From NCBI GenBank assembly GCA_020696365.1, contig JAEHCM010000001.1:102987-166986 (forward strand): 64,000 nt of DNA. Reading direction: 5' to 3'. Origin of the DNA: Thermoplasmata archaeon. Its GTDB lineage: Archaea; Thermoplasmatota; Thermoplasmata; UBA10834. Below, one piece after another: positions 45,653-54,502 of this stretch. The position numbers were made by a program, and so were the translations under genes. The stretch's first letter is position 1. Each line of letters opens with the position of its first letter. The notes below the pieces were generated by a model that did no database searches, had not been told where the DNA came from, and saw only the letters and a list, made by a program, of their open reading frames with translations.

Positions 45653-47390
45653 CTCCAGGCGGTTCCTCCGAGGTCGGACTGGTGCCCATCTCGCGCCTGA
45701 CTTTCTCAGCCGCATCCTTTGGATTCTTGTAATAATCACGGATCAGGTTCCAGATGGACATGTGGTCTGTCATGTCCTCTGCCAGCATGTACTTGACGAT
45801 GTCCACCCGTCTTTGGAACTCGTCCATCAGCTCCTCGTGGGTGAAGTTCTTCATCTCCATGATCTTGTCGAAAAGGAAGCTGTGGCCCTTGAACACGAAC
45901 TTGTCGCTCGCCTGGTCCCACTCGTATACAGTGTTGCTGATCAGCTCGTTGGTTTCCGGTTCGAAACCAACGATTTCTATGACCTGTTTAATCCTTCTCA
46001 CCATGTTCATACCGACTCTGGCGTGCGTCTGGATGATCACGTTCCTGAGCGCGGTCAGCAGAATCCTGGGGCAGTTGATCGGCGGGTTTTCAAGCCTGTT
46101 CACCATGCCTTTCACGGAGTCCGCGTGCATCGTCGAGTATGTCGTATGGCCGGTGGCCATCGCCTGGAACATCGTGTAGGTCTCTTTGCCTCTGACCTCT
46201 CCCACTATGATGTAGTTCGGTCTCTGTCTTAGGGCCGCACGTACGAGGTCAAACATGTCGATCTCCCCGGCGGTCTTCCCGTCCGGCCCCCGCTCTCCTG
46301 TGCCCGACCTCGTCGTTCCAGGTATCCAGTTCTCGTGGGGAAGATTGATCTCACGCGTATCTTCCATCGTCACTATCTTCGCTCCCGGGGGCATGAACAA
46401 CGCCATGGCGTTCAGTGTCGCCGTCTTTCCGCTGGCCGTTCCGCCGCAGATGATGGCCGACTCGCCATGCTCGACGCTGAGCCATAGGTAAGCCACCATC
46501 TCAGGCGACGCCGTGCCGTACTTGATCAGCTCGATAGGCGTGAACGGCTTCTCCTTGAACCGCCTGATAGTGAATGACGAGCCCCTGGTGGTCACCTCTC
46601 TCGCATAAGTCGCCTGGACTCTGTGTCCCTCAGGAGTCGTTCCGTCCAGGATCGGGTTCGACACCGAGAGCTGCTTGCCGCATCGCTGCCCGAGGTTGAT
46701 CACGAACGAGTTGAGCTCGTCCTCATCCTCGAATACCAGGTTGGACTTGATGGACTCGTATTTGTTGTGGAACACGAACAGCGGAACCCCGACACCGTCG
46801 CACGATACGTCCTCGACGTGCGTGTCGTTTATCAGGCCGTCTATCGGGCCATAGCCGACGAAGTCGCGCGTGATGAAGTGCTTGATCTTGTCCTCTGAGA
46901 TCGGTTCGATGGTGATTCCCCGAGTCCTTACGAAGCTGTCAACGCTCCTCTCCAGGTATGTTTTCTTGTCCATGACACCGAGCGTGTCCCACTCGTAGTC
47001 CAGTGTCTTCGTGAAAGTATCCTTGATCATGTTGAGCGTCTCCTCCTCGAATTCGTCGAGCACCGGCTCGATGACGCTCAGGAGGTAGTCGCTGTTGGTC
47101 TGGTTGTAAGTCGCTCTCACGTAGGTGAATGGTTCAGTAACGCCATAGAAACCTATCTCCTGGATCGCCGGGTCCGTGATCGGAGGTATCTCAGTGTACG
47201 CCGAGCCTCTCCCGCGCTTCCACTGTTTCCTCCTTGCCTCCGCGCCCTTCGCCTCTCTGACTGGGACCGGTTTTGATTTGAATTTGATGAGCATGCTCAC
47301 GTACCCGCGATAGACCTTCGTGAAAAACGGCTGGCGCGGCTTCGCAATCGGAATGTCCGTTCTTATCGTTGGTTCGGAAGCATCACTCAA
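45636..47390 (-). CDS. Type IV pilus/type II secretion ATPase (GspE/TadA family), proximal copy
   Basis: A 584-residue motor ATPase paralogous to the copy at the end of the operon. Shared landmarks are THVEDVSCDGVGVPLFVFH, Walker A GGTASGKTATLNAMA, EDTREINLPHENWIPG, Walker B YIIVGEVRGKETYTMF and MHADSVKGMVNRL. The C-terminus differs, ending with MGTSPTSEEPPGG. It starts at TTG 47390, with GAGGTGA five bases before it and 14 bases after the pilin-like gene stop. Two ATPases in one operon could power opposite motions (assembly and retraction) or two platforms; the sequence alone does not decide. Confidence 0.92.
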   Translation of the reverse strand: MSDASEPTIRTDIPIAKPRQPFFTKVYRGYVSMLIKFKSKPVPVREAKGAEARRKQWKRGRGSAYTEIPPITDPAIQEIGFYGVTEPFTYVRATYNQTNSDYLLSVIEPVLDEFEEETLNMIKDTFTKTLDYEWDTLGVMDKKTYLERSVDSFVRTRGITIEPISEDKIKHFITRDFVGYGPIDGLINDTHVEDVSCDGVGVPLFVFHNKYESIKSNLVFEDEDELNSFVINLGQRCGKQLSVSNPILDGTTPEGHRVQATYAREVTTRGSSFTIRRFKEKPFTPIELIKYGTASPEMVAYLWLSVEHGESAIICGGTASGKTATLNAMALFMPPGAKIVTMEDTREINLPHENWIPGTTRSGTGERGPDGKTAGEIDMFDLVRAALRQRPNYIIVGEVRGKETYTMFQAMATGHTTYSTMHADSVKGMVNRLENPPINCPRILLTALRNVIIQTHARVGMNMVRRIKQVIEIVGFEPETNELISNTVYEWDQASDKFVFKGHSFLFDKIMEMKNFTHEELMDEFQRRVDIVKYMLAEDMTDHMSIWNLIRDYYKNPKDAAEKVRREMGTSPTSEEPPGGVAAG

Positions 47391-47404
47391 CTCGAGTCAC
47401 CTCA

Positions 47405-48325
47405 TCACGGCGCGAACTCTCCAACGGTCAACTGTACGCTTGCTGTCGTGTGATGGAATATGCTCACATCATATATCGTGACGGTGACGATGTAATAGTC
47501 GTTGATCGAGCCTGGAAAGTCGTACTTAGTGGGATTCGGCACGACGAAATCGGTTCCATGCTCGAGGTCTGCGCTTGTCGCGTTCAGCGCCTTACGGAAG
47601 TAACTGGCCCATGCATTGCCATGCTTCGTCGTTATCGTTATCGTGATGTTTTCATCCGTGGCGCTCTCGTATTCTATCGTTGACGCGTATAGAAGGTCGG
47701 CGTTGACGACTTTCGCCCCGATCCCTCCCACGGTTTTGTTCAACCCTACCAGGGAGACCTGGGTCATCTGTACCACTCTGCTCTCGCCGAACTCGACGAC
47801 CGAGAGGCCTATCCCCGATATGATGAACTCACCATCGGATTGGCTTATGATCAACGCGCCAGCCTCGTAGATCACGGACTGCTCGACATAGTATCGGTTG
47901 GGGCAGTAGAGCCTCAGCTCCCCACCGGTGTGGCCGTCGTCGGCCACGAGGTCGCTCGTGTAGCTCGTGTTGAGCGACGGCCTTCCAGAGATAGTTTCGG
48001 GCGTGAACGACAAAATCCCCGCGGTCGGGCCAGCGAAGACCGGGATCCCGGGCGCACTTAGAGTGACAGGGACGACGATCGGAGTGGCCGCTACCAGGCT
48101 GTTGGCGAAGTCGGAGATAAGTCCGTCGATGTCAGACTTCAGCGATACCATCTGTTGAACCGCCTCAATCATGTGGGCGCTCTCGTTGTCGCTCATCCAA
48201 GCGGGGACGATCTGACTCGTGAACACTCCCATGAAAGTCAGGAAGACGAGGATCGTCATGATCGTACCGACGGTGGAAGCGACACCGTCCTTATCATCCC
48301 AACGCAGTGACTTCTTAATCCTCAT
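47405..48325 (-). CDS. Pilin-like protein with class III signal peptide
   Basis: A 306-residue secreted protein. A basic leader (MRIKKSLRWDDKDG) precedes the hydrophobic segment VASTVGTIMTILVFLTFMGV, the arrangement of archaeal prepilin-like proteins; cleavage should follow the glycine at residue 14. The rest is a large beta-rich domain (ETISGRPSLNTSYTSD, ITTKHGNAWASYFRKAL) typical of minor pilins. The frame continues to 48475, but the TATA-like ATATTTAAAA at 48423-48432 lies inside it. The ATG at 48325 has GAGG eight bases upstream, and an ATG at 48373 is an alternative. It is the first gene of the pilus operon and its likely substrate. Confidence 0.75.
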   Translation of the reverse strand: MRIKKSLRWDDKDGVASTVGTIMTILVFLTFMGVFTSQIVPAWMSDNESAHMIEAVQQMVSLKSDIDGLISDFANSLVAATPIVVPVTLSAPGIPVFAGPTAGILSFTPETISGRPSLNTSYTSDLVADDGHTGGELRLYCPNRYYVEQSVIYEAGALIISQSDGEFIISGIGLSVVEFGESRVVQMTQVSLVGLNKTVGGIGAKVVNADLLYASTIEYESATDENITITITTKHGNAWASYFRKALNATSADLEHGTDFVVPNPTKYDFPGSINDYYIVTVTIYDVSIFHHTTASVQLTVGEFAP

Positions 48326-48422
48326 CGACGTGTAGTCCTCACAGTGTGCAGAGTGCGGGGGTGACAAGTCCATACTACCACCGAAACTAGGGTGCCGGAA
48401 CAACCTAATCAGCGCCTGGAAG

Positions 48423-48432
48423 ATATTTAAAA
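48423..48432 (-). promoter_or_regulatory. Promoter of the pilus operon
   Basis: The minus strand reads TTTTAAATAT, which predicts transcription from about 48400 and a leader of about 75 bases before the pilin-like ATG. Confidence 0.5.
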
Positions 48433-48581
48433 GTGTCGTCACTGGTATCGGATGAAATACACCTCGATTTTTCAACCATGGCTAACCCGCTCCGGGACCC
48501 GGATTTTTCGTCGTCGGCGCCCTCCTCAGTAACCATGTTTTCCGCGCCTTGATATTGCCGGCGGCTAGCCGGTCACGAAGG

Positions 48582-48589
48582 TTTAATAT
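48582..48589 (+). promoter_or_regulatory. TATA box of the tRNA-Phe gene
   Basis: TTTAATAT lies about 35-42 bases upstream of the tRNA 5' end, the normal spacing for archaeal tRNA promoters with a short 5' leader. Confidence 0.5.
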
Positions 48590-48623
48590 GGTGTCTTGCC
48601 TAACAGCTCACCGCTTCGCCCAA

Positions 48624-48696
48624 GCCGTGGTAACTCAGTTGGGAGAGTGCAAGACTGAAGATCTTGAAGTCGCCGGTTCGAGTCCGGCCCACGGCA
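48624..48696 (+). tRNA. tRNA-Phe (GAA)
   Basis: The full cloverleaf is visible: acceptor GCCGTGG with CCACGGC, D arm ACTC-AGTTGGGA-GAGT, anticodon arm CAAGA-CTGAAGA-TCTTG with anticodon GAA, and T arm GCCGG-TTCGAGT-CCGGC. The discriminator is A. CCA is not encoded (CCT follows), unlike the tRNA-Thr gene in this window. No intron is present. Confidence 0.97.
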
Positions 48697-48751
48697 CCTC
48701 CCTGTCCCACCCCGTGAGCCAAACATCTGCTGGATTTCGAAACGGGGTATA

Positions 48752-48760
48752 GTTTAAATC
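48752..48760 (+). promoter_or_regulatory. TATA-like element before the 147-residue gene
   Basis: GTTTAAATC lies about 41 bases before the TTG start at 48801. GAGGAGG at about 48785-48791 supports that start. Confidence 0.45.
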
Positions 48761-48800
48761 TGCTGCATGCTGTACGAGCGATGCTGAGGAGGCATCGAGG

Positions 48801-49244
48801 TTGCCCATCAAGTCTTTCGAGATCTGTTCGCTGGACGCCAAGAGGTTCACTAAGCTCGGCGAGAGGATTCCTCAGCTGAGGGTTGACCAGAACACTGCCA
48901 TCACCAGCATCGCGGCCGCATCTGACAAAGAGGCTCACCTGGAGTTCAGGTTCGTGATCAACTACGTCGGCGTCGGCGTTATTAAGTTCGAAGGACGGAT
49001 CGTTTGGGATGGCGACGCCAATCTTTTGGCATCTCAATGGTCGGAGAAGCGAGCCCTCCCGAACGAGGTGTTCGGACCGATACTAGCCGCCACTTATGCC
49101 AACTGCATGCCCGCCGCCGTCACCACGGCGAGGGACATCGGACTCCCCCCGCCGCTTCCGCCACCGAAGATGCCCCCGGGTGCTAAGACGGATATGAAGG
49201 CCTCCCGCGGGAAGGACCACAAATCGTCCATGGAAGTGGGATGA
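48801..49244 (+). CDS. Conserved archaeal hypothetical protein (SecB-like beta pattern)
   Basis: A 147-residue protein starting at TTG with a GAGGAGG site upstream. The middle shows alternating beta strands (TAITSIAAASDKEAHLEFRF, FVINYVGVGVIKFEG) and a proline-rich C-terminus (GLPPPLPPPKMPPG) with a basic end. I believe similar proteins exist in other euryarchaea, and the strand pattern recalls SecB-like chaperone folds, but I cannot name a family with certainty. It stands alone between tRNA-Phe and the 805-residue KaiC-type gene, which is convergent. The function is unknown. Confidence 0.65.
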   Translation: MPIKSFEICSLDAKRFTKLGERIPQLRVDQNTAITSIAAASDKEAHLEFRFVINYVGVGVIKFEGRIVWDGDANLLASQWSEKRALPNEVFGPILAATYANCMPAAVTTARDIGLPPPLPPPKMPPGAKTDMKASRGKDHKSSMEVG

Positions 49245-49277
49245 TAGCAGTCGAGTTATGCGCAGCCCATCGTTTTG

Positions 49278-51695
49278 TCAACGTATGTGGTCCAGCGAGA
49301 ACGACCCTATGTTGACGCCCTGCTTCGTCGCGGAGTATCTTATGTACGCGCGGGACTGAGCATCGGAAATGCCTCTTACCGCCAGGAAAGTGTTTAGGTT
49401 CTCCACCTTGAACTCTATCATGCCGTCCATCAGCGACCCAAGCATCTGGATTTCCTGGTCACCGTGGACGCCCTTCTCGATGGTGTACATGGACACGGCC
49501 CTGTCCCTCTTTCTGCGTCCGGCTAACGGGCTCAGGAACCTGAATGCGGTGGGGGGGTCAAGGTACGCGATCATCGTCGAAATGGACCTGAACGCTAGCC
49601 GATAGTATTGATGTGATTCCTTGAACTTCTTGGCCGCGCTCTCTACCGCTTTCTGTATGGCCTCATAGTCAGTCGGAGCATCGATGAACTCTGTGAACTC
49701 GTCATCTGCGTCATCCCCCATGCTCCTCGAGTAGGAGTCGACGTATCGGACGAGCCCCTTCTTCTCAAACTCTTCGTACCCTGAGAGCAGGTACATCATC
49801 TCGTCCCTGATCGCCTTTGGTGACTTCTCCGTGAGGACCCAGATGGCCGGGATGCCCATCTTCAGCCCCTCGGCGATGAAGGCATTGACCAACACCTCCT
49901 TGCCGGTGAAAGGCGGCCCGTAGATCAGCACGTTGGTACCGAACGGCACTCCCCCGAGCAGAAGGTCGTCCAGCCGGGTCGTCCCTGTCTTGACCCTCTC
50001 CATTTTTATCTCGGCCATCCTGTCGAGTTCGCGCTTCTCGATCTCGTCGTCTATCAGGCCCTGTTCGCGGTTGCGGAGTTCCTCCTCTTTGATTTGGAGA
50101 TACTTCTCCTTGCTGCGGACCTGCTCCTCTTTGACCGTGACCTGGGCCTGCAGCTCCTCGAGCCGCTTCTTGAGCGTGATCTCGTCCTGGCTACCTATCT
50201 CCGCCTGCATCTGGCCTACCTTACGCAGCTCCTCCTCAAGGAGCTTCTCGCGATACATGAGGTCCTCCTCGCGGCGTAGGACCTCGTCCTCCTTGTATGC
50301 CAGAGGTTCCTTCAAGCGGTTCATCTCATCCTCCCGTACCCGGATGTCCTCCTTGAGCTTCTGGACTTCTTGCTCCCGCAGAGCGAGGTTACGCTCGACC
50401 CTCTGTGCCTCTTTGAGCTTATTCATGACTTCCCTGTCGACACCGACCGAGTCGCTCTTCGCGGCCTCCACCATCTCATCCTTGTGCTTGAGGTCCAGCT
50501 GAGCCTGCGATAGGTTCGCGTCGAGCTCCTCGATCCGGCTCAGCAACGCACGCTCTTTCGCCGCGGACTCTTCCATAGCCTCTGGGGATACGGCATCGGG
50601 CTGCGGGGACGCGTAATCGATCAGCCCGTCGGCGATTGCCACCTCCTTCTTCTTGAGCTGCTGCTCCATGGCGTCCAGCTGGGCTTCGCGCTGGGATATC
50701 CCCATCTCCTTGCGCTTCAGTTCCTGGACCTCAGGGGGCATCTCGGAGATGCCCTTCTCCACCTTCTCTTTGAGAGCAGAGATGACCTCCTCCAGTTCCT
50801 CGACCTTGTGCTGGAGGTTCTCTTTGGCGACCATCTCCTCTGCGAGCTTGTCAGCCAGATTCTCGCCCTCAATCCCGGCCGCCTGCTGTTTCTTGATGAA
50901 TTTTATTACTGCGATGCTGCCTCTCTTGACGTTCTCGAGCTCCTCTTCCAGGTGAGAGGATCTGCGCTTCTCCCTCTCCAAATCGGTCTTCATCTTGGTT
51001 ATCTCGTCAACGAGGGCCTGGGGGTCGAACTCCCCGGTCTCGATCTGCCGTATCTTCTCGACGAGAACGTCACGCAGCTGGGATACCTCCGCCTCCCGCT
51101 TCTTGAGCTCCCTCTTGGGCACGGTCGTCTCCGGCTTGGCGAGCTCGGTGGTGTCCTGAAGCCATTCGTCGATGGACTCCTCCTCTCCCGCTAGCCATTT
51201 AGCAAGCGACGCATCCGGCTTGATCTCGGGCGCTGCGGCCGCCGCTGCTTCTGGGGTAGAATGCATCTCCTCGCCGGAGAGCCAGGCCGACAATCCGTCG
51301 TCCTCTCCTGCCAGCCAGCTGGCAAGGCGCTTGTTATCCTGAGGCGCATCCATCTCCTCGGCGTTGTGGATGATCTTCTTCGCCAGCCCCTCGCTGATGC
51401 CCTTTATCCCTGCTAGCTGGGTCACATCGGCGTCCTTGACGTCTTTGATGCTCTGGAACCCCGCGTCGTAGAGAATCACCGCCTTGGCTTCCTTGATGCC
51501 AGGGACCGACATCAGCTCCCCAAGCCGTCGGTCGTCTGACGTGCTTCCGCCTCCGTCGATCTGGCCAGGCTGGTCGGTGTCTGCCGTGAGAGCCGCTCCG
51601 CACTGTTCGCATCTATTGGAATCTGCGGAGGAGGGATGGTTGCATTTGGGGCAAGTCAGTTCGTCAACCCGCGCCTTCTTCTTCTTCTTTGCCAT
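49278..51695 (-). CDS. Zinc ribbon / HhH / WLxGE repeats / coiled coil / KaiC ATPase fusion
   Basis: An 805-residue mosaic. Residues 15-33 form a zinc ribbon (CPKCN..CEQCG). Residues about 57-113 resemble tandem helix-hairpin-helix motifs (LMSVPGIKEAKAVILYDAG, LAGIKGISEGLAKKI). Four short repeats centred on W127, W138, W167 and W178 read like WLAGEDDGLSAWLSGEE. A coiled coil of about 370 residues follows. The last 240 residues are a KaiC-like domain starting RVKTGTTRLDDLLLGGVPFG, with P-loop GPPFTGKE (about 588-595), in which glutamate replaces the usual Ser/Thr. The start ATG has AAGGAG seven bases upstream. It may be a DNA- or filament-associated signalling ATPase. Confidence 0.82.
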   Translation of the reverse strand: MAKKKKKARVDELTCPKCNHPSSADSNRCEQCGAALTADTDQPGQIDGGGSTSDDRRLGELMSVPGIKEAKAVILYDAGFQSIKDVKDADVTQLAGIKGISEGLAKKIIHNAEEMDAPQDNKRLASWLAGEDDGLSAWLSGEEMHSTPEAAAAAAPEIKPDASLAKWLAGEEESIDEWLQDTTELAKPETTVPKRELKKREAEVSQLRDVLVEKIRQIETGEFDPQALVDEITKMKTDLEREKRRSSHLEEELENVKRGSIAVIKFIKKQQAAGIEGENLADKLAEEMVAKENLQHKVEELEEVISALKEKVEKGISEMPPEVQELKRKEMGISQREAQLDAMEQQLKKKEVAIADGLIDYASPQPDAVSPEAMEESAAKERALLSRIEELDANLSQAQLDLKHKDEMVEAAKSDSVGVDREVMNKLKEAQRVERNLALREQEVQKLKEDIRVREDEMNRLKEPLAYKEDEVLRREEDLMYREKLLEEELRKVGQMQAEIGSQDEITLKKRLEELQAQVTVKEEQVRSKEKYLQIKEEELRNREQGLIDDEIEKRELDRMAEIKMERVKTGTTRLDDLLLGGVPFGTNVLIYGPPFTGKEVLVNAFIAEGLKMGIPAIWVLTEKSPKAIRDEMMYLLSGYEEFEKKGLVRYVDSYSRSMGDDADDEFTEFIDAPTDYEAIQKAVESAAKKFKESHQYYRLAFRSISTMIAYLDPPTAFRFLSPLAGRRKRDRAVSMYTIEKGVHGDQEIQMLGSLMDGMIEFKVENLNTFLAVRGISDAQSRAYIRYSATKQGVNIGSFSLDHIR

Positions 51696-51850
51696 CTGGG
51701 CTCTCCTTCACCTTTTCATAAGTCGTGCAAGCCGATAACAGTAGCATCCCATCGCATGTCGTGGACCTCGGCGCCCGTCGAAGCCCAGCGCTCAGCACGG
51801 GAGCACGCCGCTCCGTCACTGGCCTGAGCGGTCTTAATAGTCAGATTGTG

Positions 51851-51860
51851 ATATATATAG
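51851..51860. promoter_or_regulatory. Symmetric TATA element between the 805-residue gene and hdrA
   Basis: ATATATATAG can serve either strand. On the plus strand it predicts an hdrA leader of about 75 bases; on the minus strand it predicts a leader of about 135 bases. The 260-base region (51696-51955) holds no other gene that I can support. A second weak minus-strand element (CTTATGAAA) lies near 51713-51722. Confidence 0.4.
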
Positions 51861-51955
51861 TTACTTCGCAGGGTCCTTTTCGGTGACGCGGATGCCTCGA
51901 AGACCGGGAGACCAAAAGAGAGAATAGCGTCGGAGTTCATCTTCGTCCGTTCTCC

Positions 51956-54361
51956 ATGGGTGAGGTGTCGAAGAAGGGCAGCAGAGGGGAGAGGGTCGGC
52001 GTCTTCGTGTGCCGGTGCGGCACCAACATAGCTGGTACAGTCGACTGCGAAGCCGTCGCCGACGACGTCCGGAACGTGTCTGGTGTCGTCGTGAGCAAGA
52101 CAAACCTGTACACTTGTTCCGAACCGGGACAGAACGAGATCGTGGAGGCGGTCAAGGAGCATGGCCTGACGAAGGTCGTCATCGCATCGTGTTCGCCCAA
52201 GATGCATGAGAGAACCTTTCGGAAGACCCTTGAGAGAGCTGGTCTGAACCCGTATCTTCTTGAGCTGGTCAATCTCAGGGAGCACTGCTCGTGGGTGCAT
52301 AAGGACAAGGCCGCCGCCACCAGGAAGGCCAAAGACTTGGTAAGGGGCGGGGTCAGGAGGGCGACGGCTCTCGAGCCGCTCCACCCCGGGACAATCACGC
52401 TCTCCAGGGAGGCACTCGTCGTCGGTGGCGGCATAGCGGGCATATCCGCCTCCCTGCAGCTCGCTAACACCGGCTATCGAGTCCACCTCGTGGAGCGCGA
52501 GGCAAGCATCGGCGGGAAGATGGCGCAGCTCAGCAAGACCTTCCCCACTCTCGACTGCGCCCCGTGCATCCTCAGCCCTAGGATGGTCGAGGTGGGGGCG
52601 CACCCGAACATCGACCTACTGACGAGGAGCGAGGTCGTGTCGGTCGGGGGGACTCCTGGCAACTACGAGGTCGCGGTGCGCGTTGCCCCGCGCGGCGTAG
52701 ATCCGAAGAAGTGCACCGGCTGCGCGAAGTGCGAGAAGGTGTGTCCAGCGAAGGTGCCCGACGAGTTCGAGGAGGGACTCTACGAGCGGAAGGCCATTCA
52801 CAAACCCTTCCCACAGGCGGTCCCCGCGTCGTATGTGATTGATTTCGAGAGCTGCACGGATTGCGGCGCTTGTCAGAAGGTGTGCGCCGCGAAGGCGATT
52901 AACATGGAGGAAAAGGAGCGTCAAGTGGACCTGAAGGTTGGTGCGGTCATAATGGCAACCGGGTTCGATATGTTCGATGTCGATTCGCTCCACGAATACG
53001 AGACCTCCCTACCGGACGTCATCACCGCAACTCAGATGGAGCGTATGATGATCAACGAGGCTGGAGCCGGCATGATCCCGAAGCGAAGAGCCGACGGCGC
53101 AAGGGTGAAGAAGGTGGCGTTCGTCCTGTGCGCGGGCTCCCGCACCAGGAAGATCGGGGTGCCATACTGCAGCAAGATATGCTGCAACTACGCGACCAAG
53201 CAGGCTTTGATATTGAGGAAGACGTTCCCGTACATGCAGGTCTACGTCTACTACATCGACATGCGCACCGCTGGTCGGGGCTTTGAAGAGTTCTACGCCC
53301 GGGCCCAGGAGGAGTTCGGGGTCCGATACATCCACGGCAAAGTCGCCTCCGTTCAGGCAGGAACCAAAGGCATACTCGTGAGGGCAGAGGATGTGCCGTT
53401 GGGCGAGGTCGTGGAGAAGGAGTTCGACCTAGTCGTCCTCTGCACTGCCATGCTCCCATCCCATGGAACCGCGGAACTCGCCAGACTGTTGAAGGTGCCT
53501 CTCGGTGAGGACGGATTCGTTTCGGAGAAGCATCCGAAACTGGACCCAGTTTCCACTCATCGGGCGGGTGTGTTCGCAGCCGGCGCGATCATCGGCCCGA
53601 AGGACGTAAGAGACAGCGTGGTGGACGGTAGAAGCACCGCATCGCATGTGATGGAGTTCCTTGGGGCAGGGAAGATGCTCTTGGACCCAGTGAAGGCACA
53701 GGTGGTCGATGCGTCGAAATGCACAAAGTGCATGGCTTGCGAGGCCGTCTGCCCGGCAAGGGCCATCTCGGTCGGCGAGATGCCGGAGATCGACCAGATC
53801 GCATGCATCGGCTGCGGAGCATGCGTGTCAGAATGCCCCACGAAGGTGTTCGAGCTGGCGCATTACACCTACAGGCAGCTGCGACAGCAGATCGAGGGGG
53901 TCCTGGAGGGCGAGACCGATGAGACCAGGATCATCGGGTTCTTCGGTGATGTCCTCGCGTATGTCGCCGCGGACTTAGCGGGGACCGCGAGGATGGAGTA
54001 TCCAGCCAGCATACGCGTCATCAGAGTGCCGTCCGCTGCGAGGACAGGTCGGGGCGAGATTCTGACAGCGTTCGGGAAGGGTGCGGACGGAGTCGTCCTG
54101 TCCGATGAGGAGGATGGGGAGGCAGCGCACTTGACCGAGAAACGGTTGGAGGCTCTCGGCCCGGAGCTCGACGCCCTAGGCATAGGGAGCGACAGGGTCG
54201 TGTTCATACCGATGCTGCTGCCGATCTACAAAGTGCTCCCTAAGATGATCGAGACCTTCGATAAGAAGGTGGCATCGCTCGGAACGCTCAGCCCCGAGGT
54301 CCGAGCTAGGGCTTTGGCCGCTGCGGAGACGCCGTCCGACCCGGTCTTTGGCAGGAAGTAG
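51956..54361 (+). CDS. hdrA: HdrA-like FAD/FeS oxidoreductase with a cysteine-free MvhD-like tail
   Basis: An 801-residue flavin-based electron-transfer subunit related to heterodisulfide reductase A. It has the HdrA N-domain (FVCRCGTNIAG, RCGTN), the FAD site VVGGGIAGISAS (about 155-166) with IGGKMAQLSKTFPTLDC, and four ferredoxin-type clusters: CTGCAKCEKVC (253-263), CTDCGACQKVC (300-310), CTKCMACEAVC (589-599) and CIGCGACVSEC (617-627). Residues 657-775 align with MvhD/FlpD (RIIGFFGDVLAYVAADLAG), but every cluster cysteine is gone. No hdrB, hdrC, hydrogenase or formate dehydrogenase gene adjoins it. The redox partner is unknown. Confidence 0.88.
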   Translation: MGEVSKKGSRGERVGVFVCRCGTNIAGTVDCEAVADDVRNVSGVVVSKTNLYTCSEPGQNEIVEAVKEHGLTKVVIASCSPKMHERTFRKTLERAGLNPYLLELVNLREHCSWVHKDKAAATRKAKDLVRGGVRRATALEPLHPGTITLSREALVVGGGIAGISASLQLANTGYRVHLVEREASIGGKMAQLSKTFPTLDCAPCILSPRMVEVGAHPNIDLLTRSEVVSVGGTPGNYEVAVRVAPRGVDPKKCTGCAKCEKVCPAKVPDEFEEGLYERKAIHKPFPQAVPASYVIDFESCTDCGACQKVCAAKAINMEEKERQVDLKVGAVIMATGFDMFDVDSLHEYETSLPDVITATQMERMMINEAGAGMIPKRRADGARVKKVAFVLCAGSRTRKIGVPYCSKICCNYATKQALILRKTFPYMQVYVYYIDMRTAGRGFEEFYARAQEEFGVRYIHGKVASVQAGTKGILVRAEDVPLGEVVEKEFDLVVLCTAMLPSHGTAELARLLKVPLGEDGFVSEKHPKLDPVSTHRAGVFAAGAIIGPKDVRDSVVDGRSTASHVMEFLGAGKMLLDPVKAQVVDASKCTKCMACEAVCPARAISVGEMPEIDQIACIGCGACVSECPTKVFELAHYTYRQLRQQIEGVLEGETDETRIIGFFGDVLAYVAADLAGTARMEYPASIRVIRVPSAARTGRGEILTAFGKGADGVVLSDEEDGEAAHLTEKRLEALGPELDALGIGSDRVVFIPMLLPIYKVLPKMIETFDKKVASLGTLSPEVRARALAAAETPSDPVFGRK

Positions 54362-54436
54362 CCTCACGCGCCCGCGGCTATGCCATGCACGCGCTCTCGC
54401 GCGCTCTCGCATGAGTGACCGGCGCCTTGTGTAAAT

Positions 54437-54448
54437 CTATTTATATTG
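54437..54448 (+). promoter_or_regulatory. TATA box of a short gene
   Basis: CTATTTATATTG predicts transcription from about 54470. This rules out an ATG at 54446 and supports the ATG at 54503 for the following small protein. Confidence 0.5.
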
Positions 54449-54502
54449 ATATGTCGCATTAGAATCTATACCGCGTGCCTGGCTCAGGACAAGTGGTTGC
54501 TG

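Noticed and set aside
45653..45739. Longer start for TadC copy 1 at 45739 or 45715
   Set aside because: The added residues are an out-of-frame reading of the end of the upstream ATPase gene and lack TadC-like sequence.
48326..48475. N-terminal extension of the pilin-like protein to 48475
   Set aside because: The promoter element at 48423-48432 lies within it, and the extra residues lack the prepilin leader arrangement that begins at 48325.
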